Part shown: positions 37,457 through 46,461 of the stretch, piece by piece
How the letters are laid out: each line of letters begins with the position of its first letter
Numbering within the stretch: the first letter of the stretch is position 1
DNA from: Clostridioides sp. ES-S-0010-02
GTDB lineage: Bacteria; Bacillota; Clostridia; Peptostreptococcales; Peptostreptococcaceae
Direction: 5' to 3'
NCBI GenBank assembly: GCA_020641055.1
Contig: CP067345.1
Span: 2,597,317 to 2,661,316 of the forward strand
DNA length: 64,000 nt
Notes under the pieces: model-generated
The model's input: the letters and a program-made list of their open reading frames with translations, nothing else
What the model was told of the DNA's origin: nothing
Databases searched by the model: none
Made by a program: the position numbers and the translations under genes

Positions 37457-38425
37457 TTACTTATTAACTGCTTTTGAAGCATCATCTATCATCTTATTTA
37501 AAGATGTAAGACCACCATCATTTACATACCATGTTGGTGCATCTAAGTATATTATATTATCATTTTTATAAGCATCCATAGACTTTATTACGTCATTGTT
37601 TAGAACAGATTTAGCTGTTAAACCAGCTTTCACATCACTACCAGTAGCTATACCTCTATCTATAACAAACATAATATCTGGATTTTGTTTAGCTACATAT
37701 TCAAAAGTAATATTTTGACCATGACTTGATTCCTTTATATTTTTATCTTTATTCTTAAATCCAAAACTATTATATAATATGCTAAATCTAGACTCTTCAC
37801 CAAATACACTTAAATTCCCCTCATTTACCATAAGAGTTAAAGCATTTAAGTCTTTTTCTGTTACTTTTTTATTTAAAACTTCTATTTTCTTTTCAATTTT
37901 AACAAATTCTTGATTAGCCTTCTCTTCTACTCCAAATATTTTAGCTATTTTATTTATATTATTTTTGACAGATTCTAAATACTTCTTATCATCTTTACTT
38001 GTACTTATTGTTGGTGCAATCTTAGATAATTGCTCATAAAAATCTTCTTGTCTTCCATTTATTATGATTAAATCTGGATTTGTTGATTTTATACTTTCTA
38101 AATCTGGTTCTTTTAATCCACCTAAATCTGCATATTTTTCATCTTTATACTTTTCTAAAGATACTGGTAAGCTTGATTTTGGAAGTCCTACTAAACTCTC
38201 ACTTACACCTAGTGCATCCATTGTATCTAGTGCTGAATAATCAAATACTACTACTTTTTTAGGCTTCAACTTTACATCTGTTTCTCCTAAGCTATGAGTT
38301 ATTTTTATAGTAGCATTTGAAGCATCTAATGTTTTCTTATCACTTTTTTTACTCCCACCTAATGCAAATACTGCTACTAATCCTACTATAGCCACGGTTG
38401 CTATTATTGCTGCTTTTTTATTCAT
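37457..38425 (-). CDS. yclQ: Siderophore ABC transporter substrate-binding protein (YclQ-like)
   Basis: The 322-residue protein has the class III periplasmic-type fold with two lobes linked by a long helix. Its marks are ITHSLGETDVKLKPKKVVVF, DTMDALGVSESLVGLPKS and PDLIIINGRQEDFYEQL. It captures iron-siderophore outside the membrane for the permeases encoded before it. The N-terminus MNKKAAIIATVAIVGLVAVF-ALGGSKKSDKK has a membrane-spanning helix but no lipobox cysteine, which is unusual for a Gram-positive binding protein. It may stay anchored by the uncleaved helix. Fur boxes precede the operon. Confidence 0.9.
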   Translation of the reverse strand: MNKKAAIIATVAIVGLVAVFALGGSKKSDKKTLDASNATIKITHSLGETDVKLKPKKVVVFDYSALDTMDALGVSESLVGLPKSSLPVSLEKYKDEKYADLGGLKEPDLESIKSTNPDLIIINGRQEDFYEQLSKIAPTISTSKDDKKYLESVKNNINKIAKIFGVEEKANQEFVKIEKKIEVLNKKVTEKDLNALTLMVNEGNLSVFGEESRFSILYNSFGFKNKDKNIKESSHGQNITFEYVAKQNPDIMFVIDRGIATGSDVKAGLTAKSVLNNDVIKSMDAYKNDNIIYLDAPTWYVNDGGLTSLNKMIDDASKAVNK

Positions 38426-38509
38426 CTTAATGTCTCCCTCATTTTTTATTAATACTTGTCTTAGTTTAAATTTTGATTAGAAAATTCATAGATTTTTATC
38501 TATAGTGTT

Positions 38510-39265
38510 TTAAAAATAAACACATATTCTATTTCCATTTATATGCTTAATGTCAAAGTTCATTTCGTAAATATCTCCTAAAACTTTTTCATTAACTATT
38601 TCATCTGTACGACCTACCTTTTCAATTTTTCCATTTTTAAGTGCAACTATATTATCTGAATAGCATGAAGCAAAATTTATATCATGCATGACCAACACTA
38701 TAGTCTTACCTAACTCATCACAAAGACTTCTAAGTACCTTCATCATTTGTACTGAATGATTCATATCCAAATTGTTAAGTGGTTCATCAAGTAATATGTA
38801 CTCCGTATTTTGGGCTATTACCATTGCTATATAAGCTCTTTGTCTTTGACCTCCACTTAATTCATCCAAATATTTGTCTTGTATATCAGTTAATTTCATA
38901 TACTCTATTGCTTCATTAATATATTTTTCATCCTCTTGAGTTAAATTTCCTTCACTGTATGGAAATCTTCCAAAGCCAACTAATTCTCTTATTGTGAGTT
39001 TTAAAGTTATATTATTAGATTGTTTAAGTATAGCTATTTTTTTTGCAAGTTCTTTATTGTTGTAAGAACTCAAGCTTTTTCCTTCTATCAATACTTCTCC
39101 ACTATCACCTCCTATAAGTCTTGTTACTATTGATAACACAGTGCTTTTACCAGCCCCATTTGGACCTATAAAAGATGTTATTTTTCCTTTTTCTATATTA
39201 AAAGAAACATTATCTACAACATTTTTATTTTTATATTTTTTAAATATATTTTTTATTTCTATCAT
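38510..39265 (-). CDS. yclP: Siderophore ABC transporter ATPase (YclP-like)
   Basis: This 251-residue ATPase drives the importer. Walker A is GPNGAGKST near residue 35, the signature LSGGQRQRAYIA near 135, and Walker B YILLDEPLNNLD near 157, with the switch histidine in VLVMHDINF. These are complete, so the enzyme should be active. It overlaps the permease gene upstream by four bases, and there is an 84-base gap to the binding protein gene downstream. Its sequence is of the FecE/BtuD iron-uptake class. Confidence 0.95.
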   Translation of the reverse strand: MIEIKNIFKKYKNKNVVDNVSFNIEKGKITSFIGPNGAGKSTVLSIVTRLIGGDSGEVLIEGKSLSSYNNKELAKKIAILKQSNNITLKLTIRELVGFGRFPYSEGNLTQEDEKYINEAIEYMKLTDIQDKYLDELSGGQRQRAYIAMVIAQNTEYILLDEPLNNLDMNHSVQMMKVLRSLCDELGKTIVLVMHDINFASCYSDNIVALKNGKIEKVGRTDEIVNEKVLGDIYEMNFDIKHINGNRICVYF

Positions 39266-40218
39266 CTATTTGCCCCCTTTAATAATAATTGGATAAAGTA
39301 AATTCCTCCTATAAAATTTATTACTACACTTAATGTTGTATCAAATTTGAATATATGTTGTATAAAAAATTGACCTATTATTAACGTAATCATTCCTAGC
39401 AATATAGAACCTAAAATTAAATAGGTATGTTTATATGTTTTAAAAACTTCTCTAGCTATGTTGGCTAGTAAAAGACCTAAAAATGTCATAGGTCCAATAA
39501 GTGCTGTTGATACTGAAACTAAAATTGCTATTAGGATTATCATTTTTTTTACTACTTTATCAAAATCTACACCTAAATTAATTGCTTGCTCTCTACCTAA
39601 TGATAGTACATCTAAATATTTTATATCATCATATATAAAAGGTATTGTTGCAATAACTATTATAAATGCAATTAACAAGACATTTGTATTTATATTATTT
39701 AGACTAGCCATTATGCTAGTTTGTAGTGCTAGAAATTCATTAGGGTCTATCATTACTTGAATAAATGTTGTTGCACTTTTAAATAGAGTTCCAAATACCA
39801 TTCCTACTAGGATTAAAAAGAAAATATTATTTTCTTTTCTTTCAAACAATGCTCTATACAATAACATTGAAGCTACAATCATTATAGTAACATTAATGAT
39901 AAAATTATAATTTTCATTTGTAATGAGATTACTGGTTGCTCCAAATATAAATACTATTATAGTTTGAATCATTACATATAAGGAATCTAACCCTAGCACA
40001 CTTGGTGTTAATATCTGATTGTTAGTAATTGTTTGAAATACTACTGTAGTAAATGCTATACATCCTCCTCCAAGTATCATTGCAAGTATTTTTGGTATTC
40101 TTTGTGATAATGCATAATCTAGATTATTCATATCTATTCCATAGGTTAAAAAAAGTACCATTGATATCAAGAGTAATGCAGTCACTAAGTAAATTTTTTT
40201 ATTAAGACTAAGCTTCAT
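39262..40218 (-). CDS. yclO: Siderophore ABC transporter permease (YclO-like)
   Basis: The 318-residue protein has about nine membrane helices of the FecCD family. The conserved segment ALIGPMTFLGLLLANIARE near residue 245 and the coupling-loop region EQAINLGVDFDKV near 215 are visible. It pairs with YclN to form the membrane channel for ferri-siderophore. It overlaps its neighbours on both sides (11 bases with yclN, four with yclP). Confidence 0.93.
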   Translation of the reverse strand: MKLSLNKKIYLVTALLLISMVLFLTYGIDMNNLDYALSQRIPKILAMILGGGCIAFTTVVFQTITNNQILTPSVLGLDSLYVMIQTIIVFIFGATSNLITNENYNFIINVTIMIVASMLLYRALFERKENNIFFLILVGMVFGTLFKSATTFIQVMIDPNEFLALQTSIMASLNNINTNVLLIAFIIVIATIPFIYDDIKYLDVLSLGREQAINLGVDFDKVVKKMIILIAILVSVSTALIGPMTFLGLLLANIAREVFKTYKHTYLILGSILLGMITLIIGQFFIQHIFKFDTTLSVVINFIGGIYFIQLLLKGANR

Positions 40219-41161
40219 TTATATTCCTCCTTAGTATTAAGTAAAGGAATAGTATACTTCCTATAACACCAACTGTAAGCCCTATAGATATTTCATATGG
40301 ATAAATGATAAGCCTTCCAAAAATATCACATATAAGTACAAATAGTGCCCCAAATAATCCCGTATGCCATATACTATCTCTTATATTGTCACCCATATAC
40401 AGAGATACAATATTAGGAACTATTAGACCTATAAAAGGTATATTACCAGCAGTAACAACTACACATACTGTAACAAGAGCTACTATTATTAAACCTATAT
40501 TAACGACTTTTTTATAACTTAGACCTAGGTTAGTTGCAAAATCCATCCCCATCCCAACAACAGTAAATCTATTTGCATAAATATATGCTACTATTATGAG
40601 AGGTATTGTTATGTATAATATTTCATAATTTCCTTTAAGTATCATAGAAAAGTCACCTTGCATCCAAGAACTTACATTTTGACTCAAATCATATTTATAT
40701 GAAATAAAATCAGTCATAGAACCTATTATATTTCCAAACATTATACCTACTAATGGCACGAATATTATACTTTTAAACTGTAACTTCCTTATTATTTTCA
40801 TGAACATAAATGTTCCTATAAGAGAAAATATAAATGCTATTATGGTCTTCGTGAAAATCGATGCACTTGGTATTAAAAGCATACAAATTACTATACCAAA
40901 TTGAGCCGCATCTATTGTTGCTCCTGTAGTAGGCGATACAAATTTATTTTTACTTATCTGTTGCATTATAAGGCCTGCTATACTCATTCCTATACCTGCA
41001 ATTAATATACTTATTAATCTTGGTATTCTACTCATGACAAATATCATAAGTTTATGCTGATTTTTTGCAAATATATGCATTATGTTTATATCTTCTGCTC
41101 CTATAAATAAGGAAAAATAAGATAAAATTATTATTCCTATAATTAAATATCTCTTTTTCAT
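40208..41161 (-). CDS. yclN: Siderophore ABC transporter permease (YclN-like)
   Basis: The 317-residue FecCD-family permease is the first gene of the operon. Marks are SRIPRLISILIAGIGMSIAG, MQQISKNKFVSPTTGATIDA near residue 70 and GNIPFIGLIVPNIVSLYMGD near 245. It starts behind GGAGGGAGA, close to two Fur-box sequences, so the operon should be induced when iron is scarce. The yclNOPQ arrangement in Bacillus imports petrobactin-type siderophores. Confidence 0.93.
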   Translation of the reverse strand: MKKRYLIIGIIILSYFSLFIGAEDINIMHIFAKNQHKLMIFVMSRIPRLISILIAGIGMSIAGLIMQQISKNKFVSPTTGATIDAAQFGIVICMLLIPSASIFTKTIIAFIFSLIGTFMFMKIIRKLQFKSIIFVPLVGIMFGNIIGSMTDFISYKYDLSQNVSSWMQGDFSMILKGNYEILYITIPLIIVAYIYANRFTVVGMGMDFATNLGLSYKKVVNIGLIIVALVTVCVVVTAGNIPFIGLIVPNIVSLYMGDNIRDSIWHTGLFGALFVLICDIFGRLIIYPYEISIGLTVGVIGSILFLYLILRRNINEA

Positions 41162-41186
41162 TCTCCCTCCTTAATTTTTTTACTAA

Positions 41187-41242
41187 AAATGATAATTATT
41201 ATCATTTCTTTTTACATTTTATCAATAATAATTATCATTGTC
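41187..41242 (-). promoter_or_regulatory. Tandem Fur boxes upstream of the siderophore operon
   Basis: AATGATAATTATTATCATT (41188-41206) is a near-perfect Fur palindrome, and a second copy, AATAATAATTATCATTGTC, lies at 41224-41242. Both sit just upstream of yclN. Iron-loaded Fur should repress transcription here. Confidence 0.88.
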
Positions 41243-41274
41243 AATATGTATATATATTTGTTTTTTTATATAAA

Positions 41275-41310
41275 AAATGTTACTAGAATTAAAAATTCTA
41301 GTAACATTTA
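41275..41310 (-). terminator. Terminator after the M19 dipeptidase gene
   Basis: AAATGTTACTAGAATT and AATTCTAGTAACATTT form a perfect 16-bp stem, followed on the minus strand by TTTTAT. It ends the dipeptidase transcript and also lies just upstream of the iron operon regulatory region. Confidence 0.85.
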
Positions 41311-41403
41311 AATTTAATCTAACCCATATCTCATATATAAATCTATATATATGAATGCTTCTTATTAAATATAGTATTTTCTACACCTAATTTAATTACT
41401 ATC

Positions 41404-42387
41404 TTACTTTAGTATCTCTTTAAACACTCTATAAAAGTTTCCACTAGATATTAGATTTATATCACTTTTTTTATATCCTCTTTTTTCAAGCTCTACTATT
41501 ATATTCTTAGCTTCATATGTACTTTTAAGCCCATCTACACTTGGATTTTTGGAATTTTCTTCAGTAAAAGAACCTATAGTCTCTTCTCCTAGATAATCGC
41601 TAAAATCAAAACCAAAAGATACATGCTCTATACCTATAAGATTCACCATATAATCTATATGGTCAACTAAATGTATTAAATCTTGCTTCTTAGGATTAAT
41701 ATTGGTAAATGCTCTAAAGCTATTTATTCCCACTAATCCACCTGTTTTTGAAATTTCTTTTAATTGATTATCTGTAAGATTTCTTTTTACATCACATAGA
41801 TTCTTAACATTAGAATGAGATGCTATAACTGGTTTACTTACAACTGACATCAAATCCCAAAATGATTTTTCATTTAGATGTGATACATCTATTAGCATAC
41901 CTAATTGTTCTAACTTATCTACTGCTTTTTTTCCTATTGCAGTTAAGCCTCTATTTTCATCTCCTAAACACCCTGTAGCAAGTTCATTCTGCTCATTCCA
42001 AGTTAATGATGCATGTCTAGCTCCAACTTCTTTATAATAATATTCGATTAAGTCTAAATTTTTTCCAACATGGCTTAAACCTTCAAGACCAATTAAAATA
42101 TTTATTTTATTCTCATTTAGACCTTTATTTATATCAGAATATTTTTTTACTATGTTTACAATATCCTTCATATCTTCAATTTCTTCTTTTACACATTCTA
42201 TTATCTGCTTAACTCTCTTTTCAGGCTTTTTATCATATGGTGGGTCTATCCATATTACAAAAATAGCCCCTTCAATATTTGCTTTTTTAAAATTTTCAAG
42301 ATGGATTCTTCTAAATACATCTTTCTCTCCATTAATTCTTCTTATCGTTACATCTGACCAAGTATCTGAATGTCCATCAAAAATCAT
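41404..42387 (-). CDS. Membrane-dipeptidase family (M19) peptidase
   Basis: The 327-residue zinc enzyme has the M19 marks: the metal pair HSD near residue 5, GLEGLSHVGKNLDLIEYYY with the bridging Glu near 120, RHASLTWNEQNELA, IDVSHLNEKSFWDL and IASHSN. These enzymes cut dipeptides, including those with D- or dehydro-residues. I take the start at 42387 because GGAGGTTGTC sits directly before this ATG. It is probably co-transcribed with the DUF819 gene upstream. A cytosolic location is likely because no signal is seen. Confidence 0.9.
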   Translation of the reverse strand: MIFDGHSDTWSDVTIRRINGEKDVFRRIHLENFKKANIEGAIFVIWIDPPYDKKPEKRVKQIIECVKEEIEDMKDIVNIVKKYSDINKGLNENKINILIGLEGLSHVGKNLDLIEYYYKEVGARHASLTWNEQNELATGCLGDENRGLTAIGKKAVDKLEQLGMLIDVSHLNEKSFWDLMSVVSKPVIASHSNVKNLCDVKRNLTDNQLKEISKTGGLVGINSFRAFTNINPKKQDLIHLVDHIDYMVNLIGIEHVSFGFDFSDYLGEETIGSFTEENSKNPSVDGLKSTYEAKNIIVELEKRGYKKSDINLISSGNFYRVFKEILK

Positions 42388-42446
42388 GACAACCTCCAAT
42401 TAAATAAAATCTTTTTCAAACGTTTGTTTTTCACTCTTTACAAAAC

Positions 42447-43649
42447 TTATATTAAAATATTTCCTACCAAAAGACCAAAATAATTACCAACTATATAACC
42501 AAATGTTCCAACTATAAGTATTGGCCCTACTAACTTAGACCACCCTTTTGATATTGCCATAGCTGCTGCTGTTGTAGGTCCACCAATATTTGCATTAGAT
42601 GCAAGAATAGCTTCTTCCAAGCTAAACTTAAATATTTTGGCAACTGTAAATGTAACTAGCATGTTTATAAGTACCATTATTCCACAATATAAAAGTAATA
42701 ATGGTGATTTTTGAATTATTAATGGGATTGAAGCAGGAACACCTACTACGACAAAGAAAATGTAGATTAAAAATGTACCCAGCTCTTGCGCTCCTTTTAT
42801 ATCACTAAAGAAATTAGGCATAAAGGTAGCAAACATCATAGTTAAAGTAGTTATTATTAGATATTGATTGCCAAATAAAGTATTTAACATTGCTAAAAAT
42901 GGATTTGATGTTGGTATTATAGCTTTAAACCAACCTGACAATTCTACTGATACTGCAACTATTATAAAAGCACTACCAATGGCTATTGCTATATCTTTTA
43001 AAGATATTTCTTTTCTTCCCCAATAATTTGCTGCTATTGTTTCGCCTTCATTTACACCTATGCTTTCCATCTCATCTACATGTGGATGTTTAAAATGTTT
43101 TCTAAAAAATCCAATAGATGGGATAGCTATTAAAACAAAGAAATATAATGCCATCAAAAGATTATCTGCTACAACAGTTGCTGATACCAATTCTCCAGGT
43201 GCATCAAATGCTCCTGACATAGCTGCAAAGTTTACATTTCCACCTATATAAGAACCTGTCATCATGGCTGCAACAATATTTAAATCTGGTACTGCATTTT
43301 TTAATGCCAAGAATCCAATCATAGCTCCAAGTACAGTTCCTATAGAACCTACAAGAAATATTACAAGTAATCTTCCACTCTCTTTCCATATCTTTTTGAT
43401 ATTACATTGATATAACAACAAAGCTATGGCTAAAGGGACAACATAACCCCAGACTTGGTCATATACAACAGACTCTACTGGTATAATATTTAGATTTGAT
43501 AATAACATTGCTCCTACAAGAGCTATTATTGCTCCTGATATTTTTGATGCCCAACTATACTTTTGCTCTAAATAAATACTAAATGCTGCCCATCCAGTTA
43601 CAATTGCCCACAATACCCAAATATTATCAGGACTTACAAAACTCTTCAT
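42447..43649 (-). CDS. DUF819 family membrane protein
   Basis: The 400-residue protein has about ten to eleven hydrophobic helices and DUF819 (YjcL-like) marks: GAMIGFLALKNAVPD, MTGSYIGGNVNFAAMSGAF and NANIGGPTTAAAMAISKGW. The twice-repeated G-G-N/P-x-x-x-A pattern suggests two inverted halves, as in transporters. I take the start at the ATG at 43649 because GGAGGCGG precedes it. Its neighbour is a dipeptidase and a divergent XRE-cupin regulator, so I infer it imports a peptide or amino-acid derivative. The substrate is unknown. Confidence 0.85.
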   Translation of the reverse strand: MKSFVSPDNIWVLWAIVTGWAAFSIYLEQKYSWASKISGAIIALVGAMLLSNLNIIPVESVVYDQVWGYVVPLAIALLLYQCNIKKIWKESGRLLVIFLVGSIGTVLGAMIGFLALKNAVPDLNIVAAMMTGSYIGGNVNFAAMSGAFDAPGELVSATVVADNLLMALYFFVLIAIPSIGFFRKHFKHPHVDEMESIGVNEGETIAANYWGRKEISLKDIAIAIGSAFIIVAVSVELSGWFKAIIPTSNPFLAMLNTLFGNQYLIITTLTMMFATFMPNFFSDIKGAQELGTFLIYIFFVVVGVPASIPLIIQKSPLLLLYCGIMVLINMLVTFTVAKIFKFSLEEAILASNANIGGPTTAAAMAISKGWSKLVGPILIVGTFGYIVGNYFGLLVGNILI

Positions 43650-43845
43650 CTCAACCGCCTCCATTTCATTAAATTAAAATATCAGTATTAATATTCAATA
43701 TATTGAATATTAATACTATTATAATTCATCTTTTCAGAAAATTCAATATAACGATGTAAATACATGCATTATATAACTTTTATTTTATTTTATTAATTTT
43801 GAAAACTATATATGTTATAATCATGTTTGAGGGGGTTTTTATCTA

Positions 43846-44400
43846 ATGGACATAGATGTTGGAAGCAAAATTAGAGCTCTTAGAAAATCTAAAAATATAA
43901 GTATAGCTACCTTAGCAAAAGAGTCTGGTTTAAGTACAGGTTTAATAAGTCAAATTGAACGTAATATGGTTGTTCCATCAATTATAGCAATGTGGAAAAT
44001 ATCAAAAACGCTTGATGTAAACATAGGTTATTTTTTTGATGATATTGGGAAGGATAATTCTAATATAGTAGTAAAGAAAAACAATCGAAAGAAAATAGTA
44101 ACTAACGATTCTACAAAATTTTACGAGCTTCTTGTTCCTAATTTAATTGGAAAAAAAATAGAATTTATACTTGTTACATTAAATGGACATACAAAAAAAA
44201 GTAATGAATTTGTTACACATGAAGGAGAGGAATGCGGATACATAATAAAAGGAAAAATGAAAATAACACTTGGTAATAAAGAGTATATATTAGAGGAGGG
44301 TGACAGTTTTTATTTTAACAGCACTATACCACATATATATGAAAACTGTGATGATGATGAATGTATTTCCGTCTGGGCAATGACTCCACCTTCATTTTAA
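43846..44400 (+). CDS. XRE-cupin transcriptional regulator
   Basis: The 184-residue protein has an N-terminal XRE helix-turn-helix (IATLAKESGLSTGLISQIER, residues 20-40) and a C-terminal cupin (HEGEECGYIIKGKMKITLGN, EGDSFYFNSTIPHIYEN). This architecture senses a small metabolite and controls nearby genes. It diverges from the DUF819-dipeptidase pair, with about 200 bases between that hold both promoters, so it most likely regulates them. GAGGGGG precedes the ATG. Confidence 0.92.
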   Translation: MDIDVGSKIRALRKSKNISIATLAKESGLSTGLISQIERNMVVPSIIAMWKISKTLDVNIGYFFDDIGKDNSNIVVKKNNRKKIVTNDSTKFYELLVPNLIGKKIEFILVTLNGHTKKSNEFVTHEGEECGYIIKGKMKITLGNKEYILEEGDSFYFNSTIPHIYENCDDDECISVWAMTPPSF

Positions 44401-44433
44401 TATATGCAGCTCTTGTTTAAATATAAATTAATA

Positions 44434-44490
44434 AAAATCTGAAATAAATTAGTATGATAAATTTTATCCTAATTTATTTCAGACTTTTCT
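44434..44490. terminator. Bidirectional terminator between regulator and Ter island
   Basis: AAAATCTGAAATAAATTAG and CTAATTTATTTCAGACTTTT form a long stem with U runs on both ends. It separates the convergent XRE-cupin gene and the last gene of the Ter island. Confidence 0.85.
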
Positions 44491-44500
44491 AGTTTATTGG

Positions 44501-45292
44501 TTATATATTGAGTAGACAACTTTCATCTAAAATTTCAGATAATATTTCCTCAGTTCCACTCATTCCATCAAATTTACTTGATATAAATGTGTTTTTTATT
44601 TCATTTTTATTTATATCACCATGCTTCAATACATAAGCTTTATTTGAAATATCGAGCATCCCATAATCCATAATAGAATCCCCAATTGCATAAAAACTTT
44701 CTATTCCTAATTCTTTGGTTAAATATTCTATGGCATTTTCTTTTGAGATTTCTTTTGGTATAAAATAAATTTTTCTACCACTCACATACAATCTCCAATT
44801 TTTTGATTCTAATATATTTATATACTCCCTAATTGAATCTAAATTAAATTTTTTAAAATCTACAACTATATAAAAAAATGTATCCTCTGCAACTTTAAAA
44901 TTAGTTATTCCTTCTACATTCAAATAAATTTTAAATTTATCTACCATGCTTTCAATAGGCTCATAGTCAGATTTTAATTTGTCTATCTTTTCACTCCATG
45001 ATTTCAATATTTCATTATCTTTAAGTATAACTCCTCCATTTGAAGTTATACTCCATGGAAAGTAAATACCATATTTATTAAATTCTATACGCTTAAACTG
45101 CTCTATTGTTCTAGTAGTAGTTGGTACAAACATACCATAGTACTGTATTTGTTTTATTAAATTTATAGTATTTAAAGATATATAAGAGATTTCTTTCTCT
45201 TTATAGATTTCTATATTGTTGTATCTCTTATTAGTATTTAAAAATTTATCAGAGTAAATAATACTCCTGTCTAAGTCTGAAAAAACAATCAT
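44501..45292 (-). CDS. HAD-family phosphatase of the Ter biosynthetic module
   Basis: The 263-residue protein begins with the HAD nucleophile motif FSDLDRSIIY, has the TTRTIEQFKRI motif II near residue 55, and a motif IV region FYAIGDSIMDYGMLD near 210. These match Cof-like HAD phosphatases with a C2 cap. It is the last gene of the biosynthetic set that accompanies TerD systems, where it is predicted to remove a phosphate from the nucleoside-like product. The substrate is not known. It lies 27 bases from the gene before it. Confidence 0.85.
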   Translation of the reverse strand: MIVFSDLDRSIIYSDKFLNTNKRYNNIEIYKEKEISYISLNTINLIKQIQYYGMFVPTTTRTIEQFKRIEFNKYGIYFPWSITSNGGVILKDNEILKSWSEKIDKLKSDYEPIESMVDKFKIYLNVEGITNFKVAEDTFFYIVVDFKKFNLDSIREYINILESKNWRLYVSGRKIYFIPKEISKENAIEYLTKELGIESFYAIGDSIMDYGMLDISNKAYVLKHGDINKNEIKNTFISSKFDGMSGTEEILSEILDESCLLNI

Positions 45293-45319
45293 TCAGCATT
45301 CTCCTGTCAAATATATTTT

Positions 45320-46417
45320 CTAAACATCTTTCATATTCTTTATTATGCCACAACACTTGTAAGCTTTTAAATCTATTTTCTCAACTTCAACATTTTTTTC
45401 TTTTGCCAAAATAAATATATGCTCTAAAGATTTATCATTTAAGTCTTTAACAAGTATCTTATATGGAACTCTCCTAAGTAAAACTCTTGTTGTTTCTCCT
45501 ACCCCTGGCTTGATAAAGTTGATATCTTTTATATCGTACTTTTTCTTTATATTTAAAACATCAAAATAACCATCTTTAGTTATAATATCACTTTTCCATT
45601 TTTCAACTTCATCAGATATATTTTCAAATTGGTTTTTGAAACATGCTTCTATAGTTTCTATATAATTTATAGACTCATCTTTATCCTTTAAATGGCTATA
45701 AAACTTAGCACCATGAAAATCATCCTTACCAATCAAATCTTCTCTTAGCACAGTTCTACTCACTAATCCAGAAACAGTTGAGTTTAAACATGCACTTGGT
45801 ATTAAAAAGTCTTCTCTAATTCCATAAAGTCCAGAATATCCAGCAGGGTCAGCTAATACAGCAAGTGTTGAATCAAAATTCTTTTTAAATTTAATTTTAA
45901 GCTCATCACATGCTTTTTCTAGCTCCCTTGATATTGTTCCCTTGCCAGTCCATCCATCTAAAAATTGTATGTTTGAATCTGGATGACTATTTATTATATA
46001 TTCAACTGCATTCATATCTATTCCTTTATCTCTTATTATAGATATTGTATAGTGAGGTAAATTTAAACTATACTTATTTTTTAGATATCTTTTTGCCAAA
46101 ATACCAATTGGTGTTCCTGCTCTAGCAAGTGAAACTAGTACAACATCATTTCCATTTTTTTTAATTATCTTTTCACACATAACACCTATAGAAAATGCAA
46201 GTTTATTCTTATTTTCTTCTAGTTTATCATGATATAATTTCAGATAATCTTCGCTAACCTCATACTCTATTGGTATCATTTCCGAATAATGTCTACCATT
46301 TTGTATTTTTAACTCTCTCTCTTTGTTTCCTTCTTCTTCAATTAAATTTGATATATCTTTTAATAAAAAGATAACATCATCTTTAGAATATGTGCTAAAT
46401 TCTCTCATATGACTCAA
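45320..46417 (-). CDS. Phosphoribosyltransferase-like / PELOTA-domain protein (StiP type)
   Basis: The 365-residue protein has an N-terminal phosphoribosyltransferase-like domain (VVLVSLARAGTPIGILAKRY near residue 95 and IQFLDGWTGKGTISRELEKA near 150) and a C-terminal PELOTA-like RNA-binding domain (KPGVGETTRVLLRRVPYKIL near 300). This arrangement is the StiP/TerPRTase type in Ter islands. It probably moves a phosphoribosyl group in a nucleoside-like pathway. The older label cysteine protease for this family is not supported by its residues. It overlaps no neighbour but is tightly spaced. Confidence 0.85.
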   Translation of the reverse strand: MSHMREFSTYSKDDVIFLLKDISNLIEEEGNKERELKIQNGRHYSEMIPIEYEVSEDYLKLYHDKLEENKNKLAFSIGVMCEKIIKKNGNDVVLVSLARAGTPIGILAKRYLKNKYSLNLPHYTISIIRDKGIDMNAVEYIINSHPDSNIQFLDGWTGKGTISRELEKACDELKIKFKKNFDSTLAVLADPAGYSGLYGIREDFLIPSACLNSTVSGLVSRTVLREDLIGKDDFHGAKFYSHLKDKDESINYIETIEACFKNQFENISDEVEKWKSDIITKDGYFDVLNIKKKYDIKDINFIKPGVGETTRVLLRRVPYKILVKDLNDKSLEHIFILAKEKNVEVEKIDLKAYKCCGIIKNMKDV

Positions 46418-46461
46418 CTCCTATCTTAAAACTGTGATATATTTTATCGCAATAAAACATT

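Noticed and set aside
45320-46417. Cysteine protease annotation (StiP)
   Set aside because: The visible motifs are phosphoribosyltransferase-like and PELOTA-like; no cysteine-histidine protease motif is apparent.
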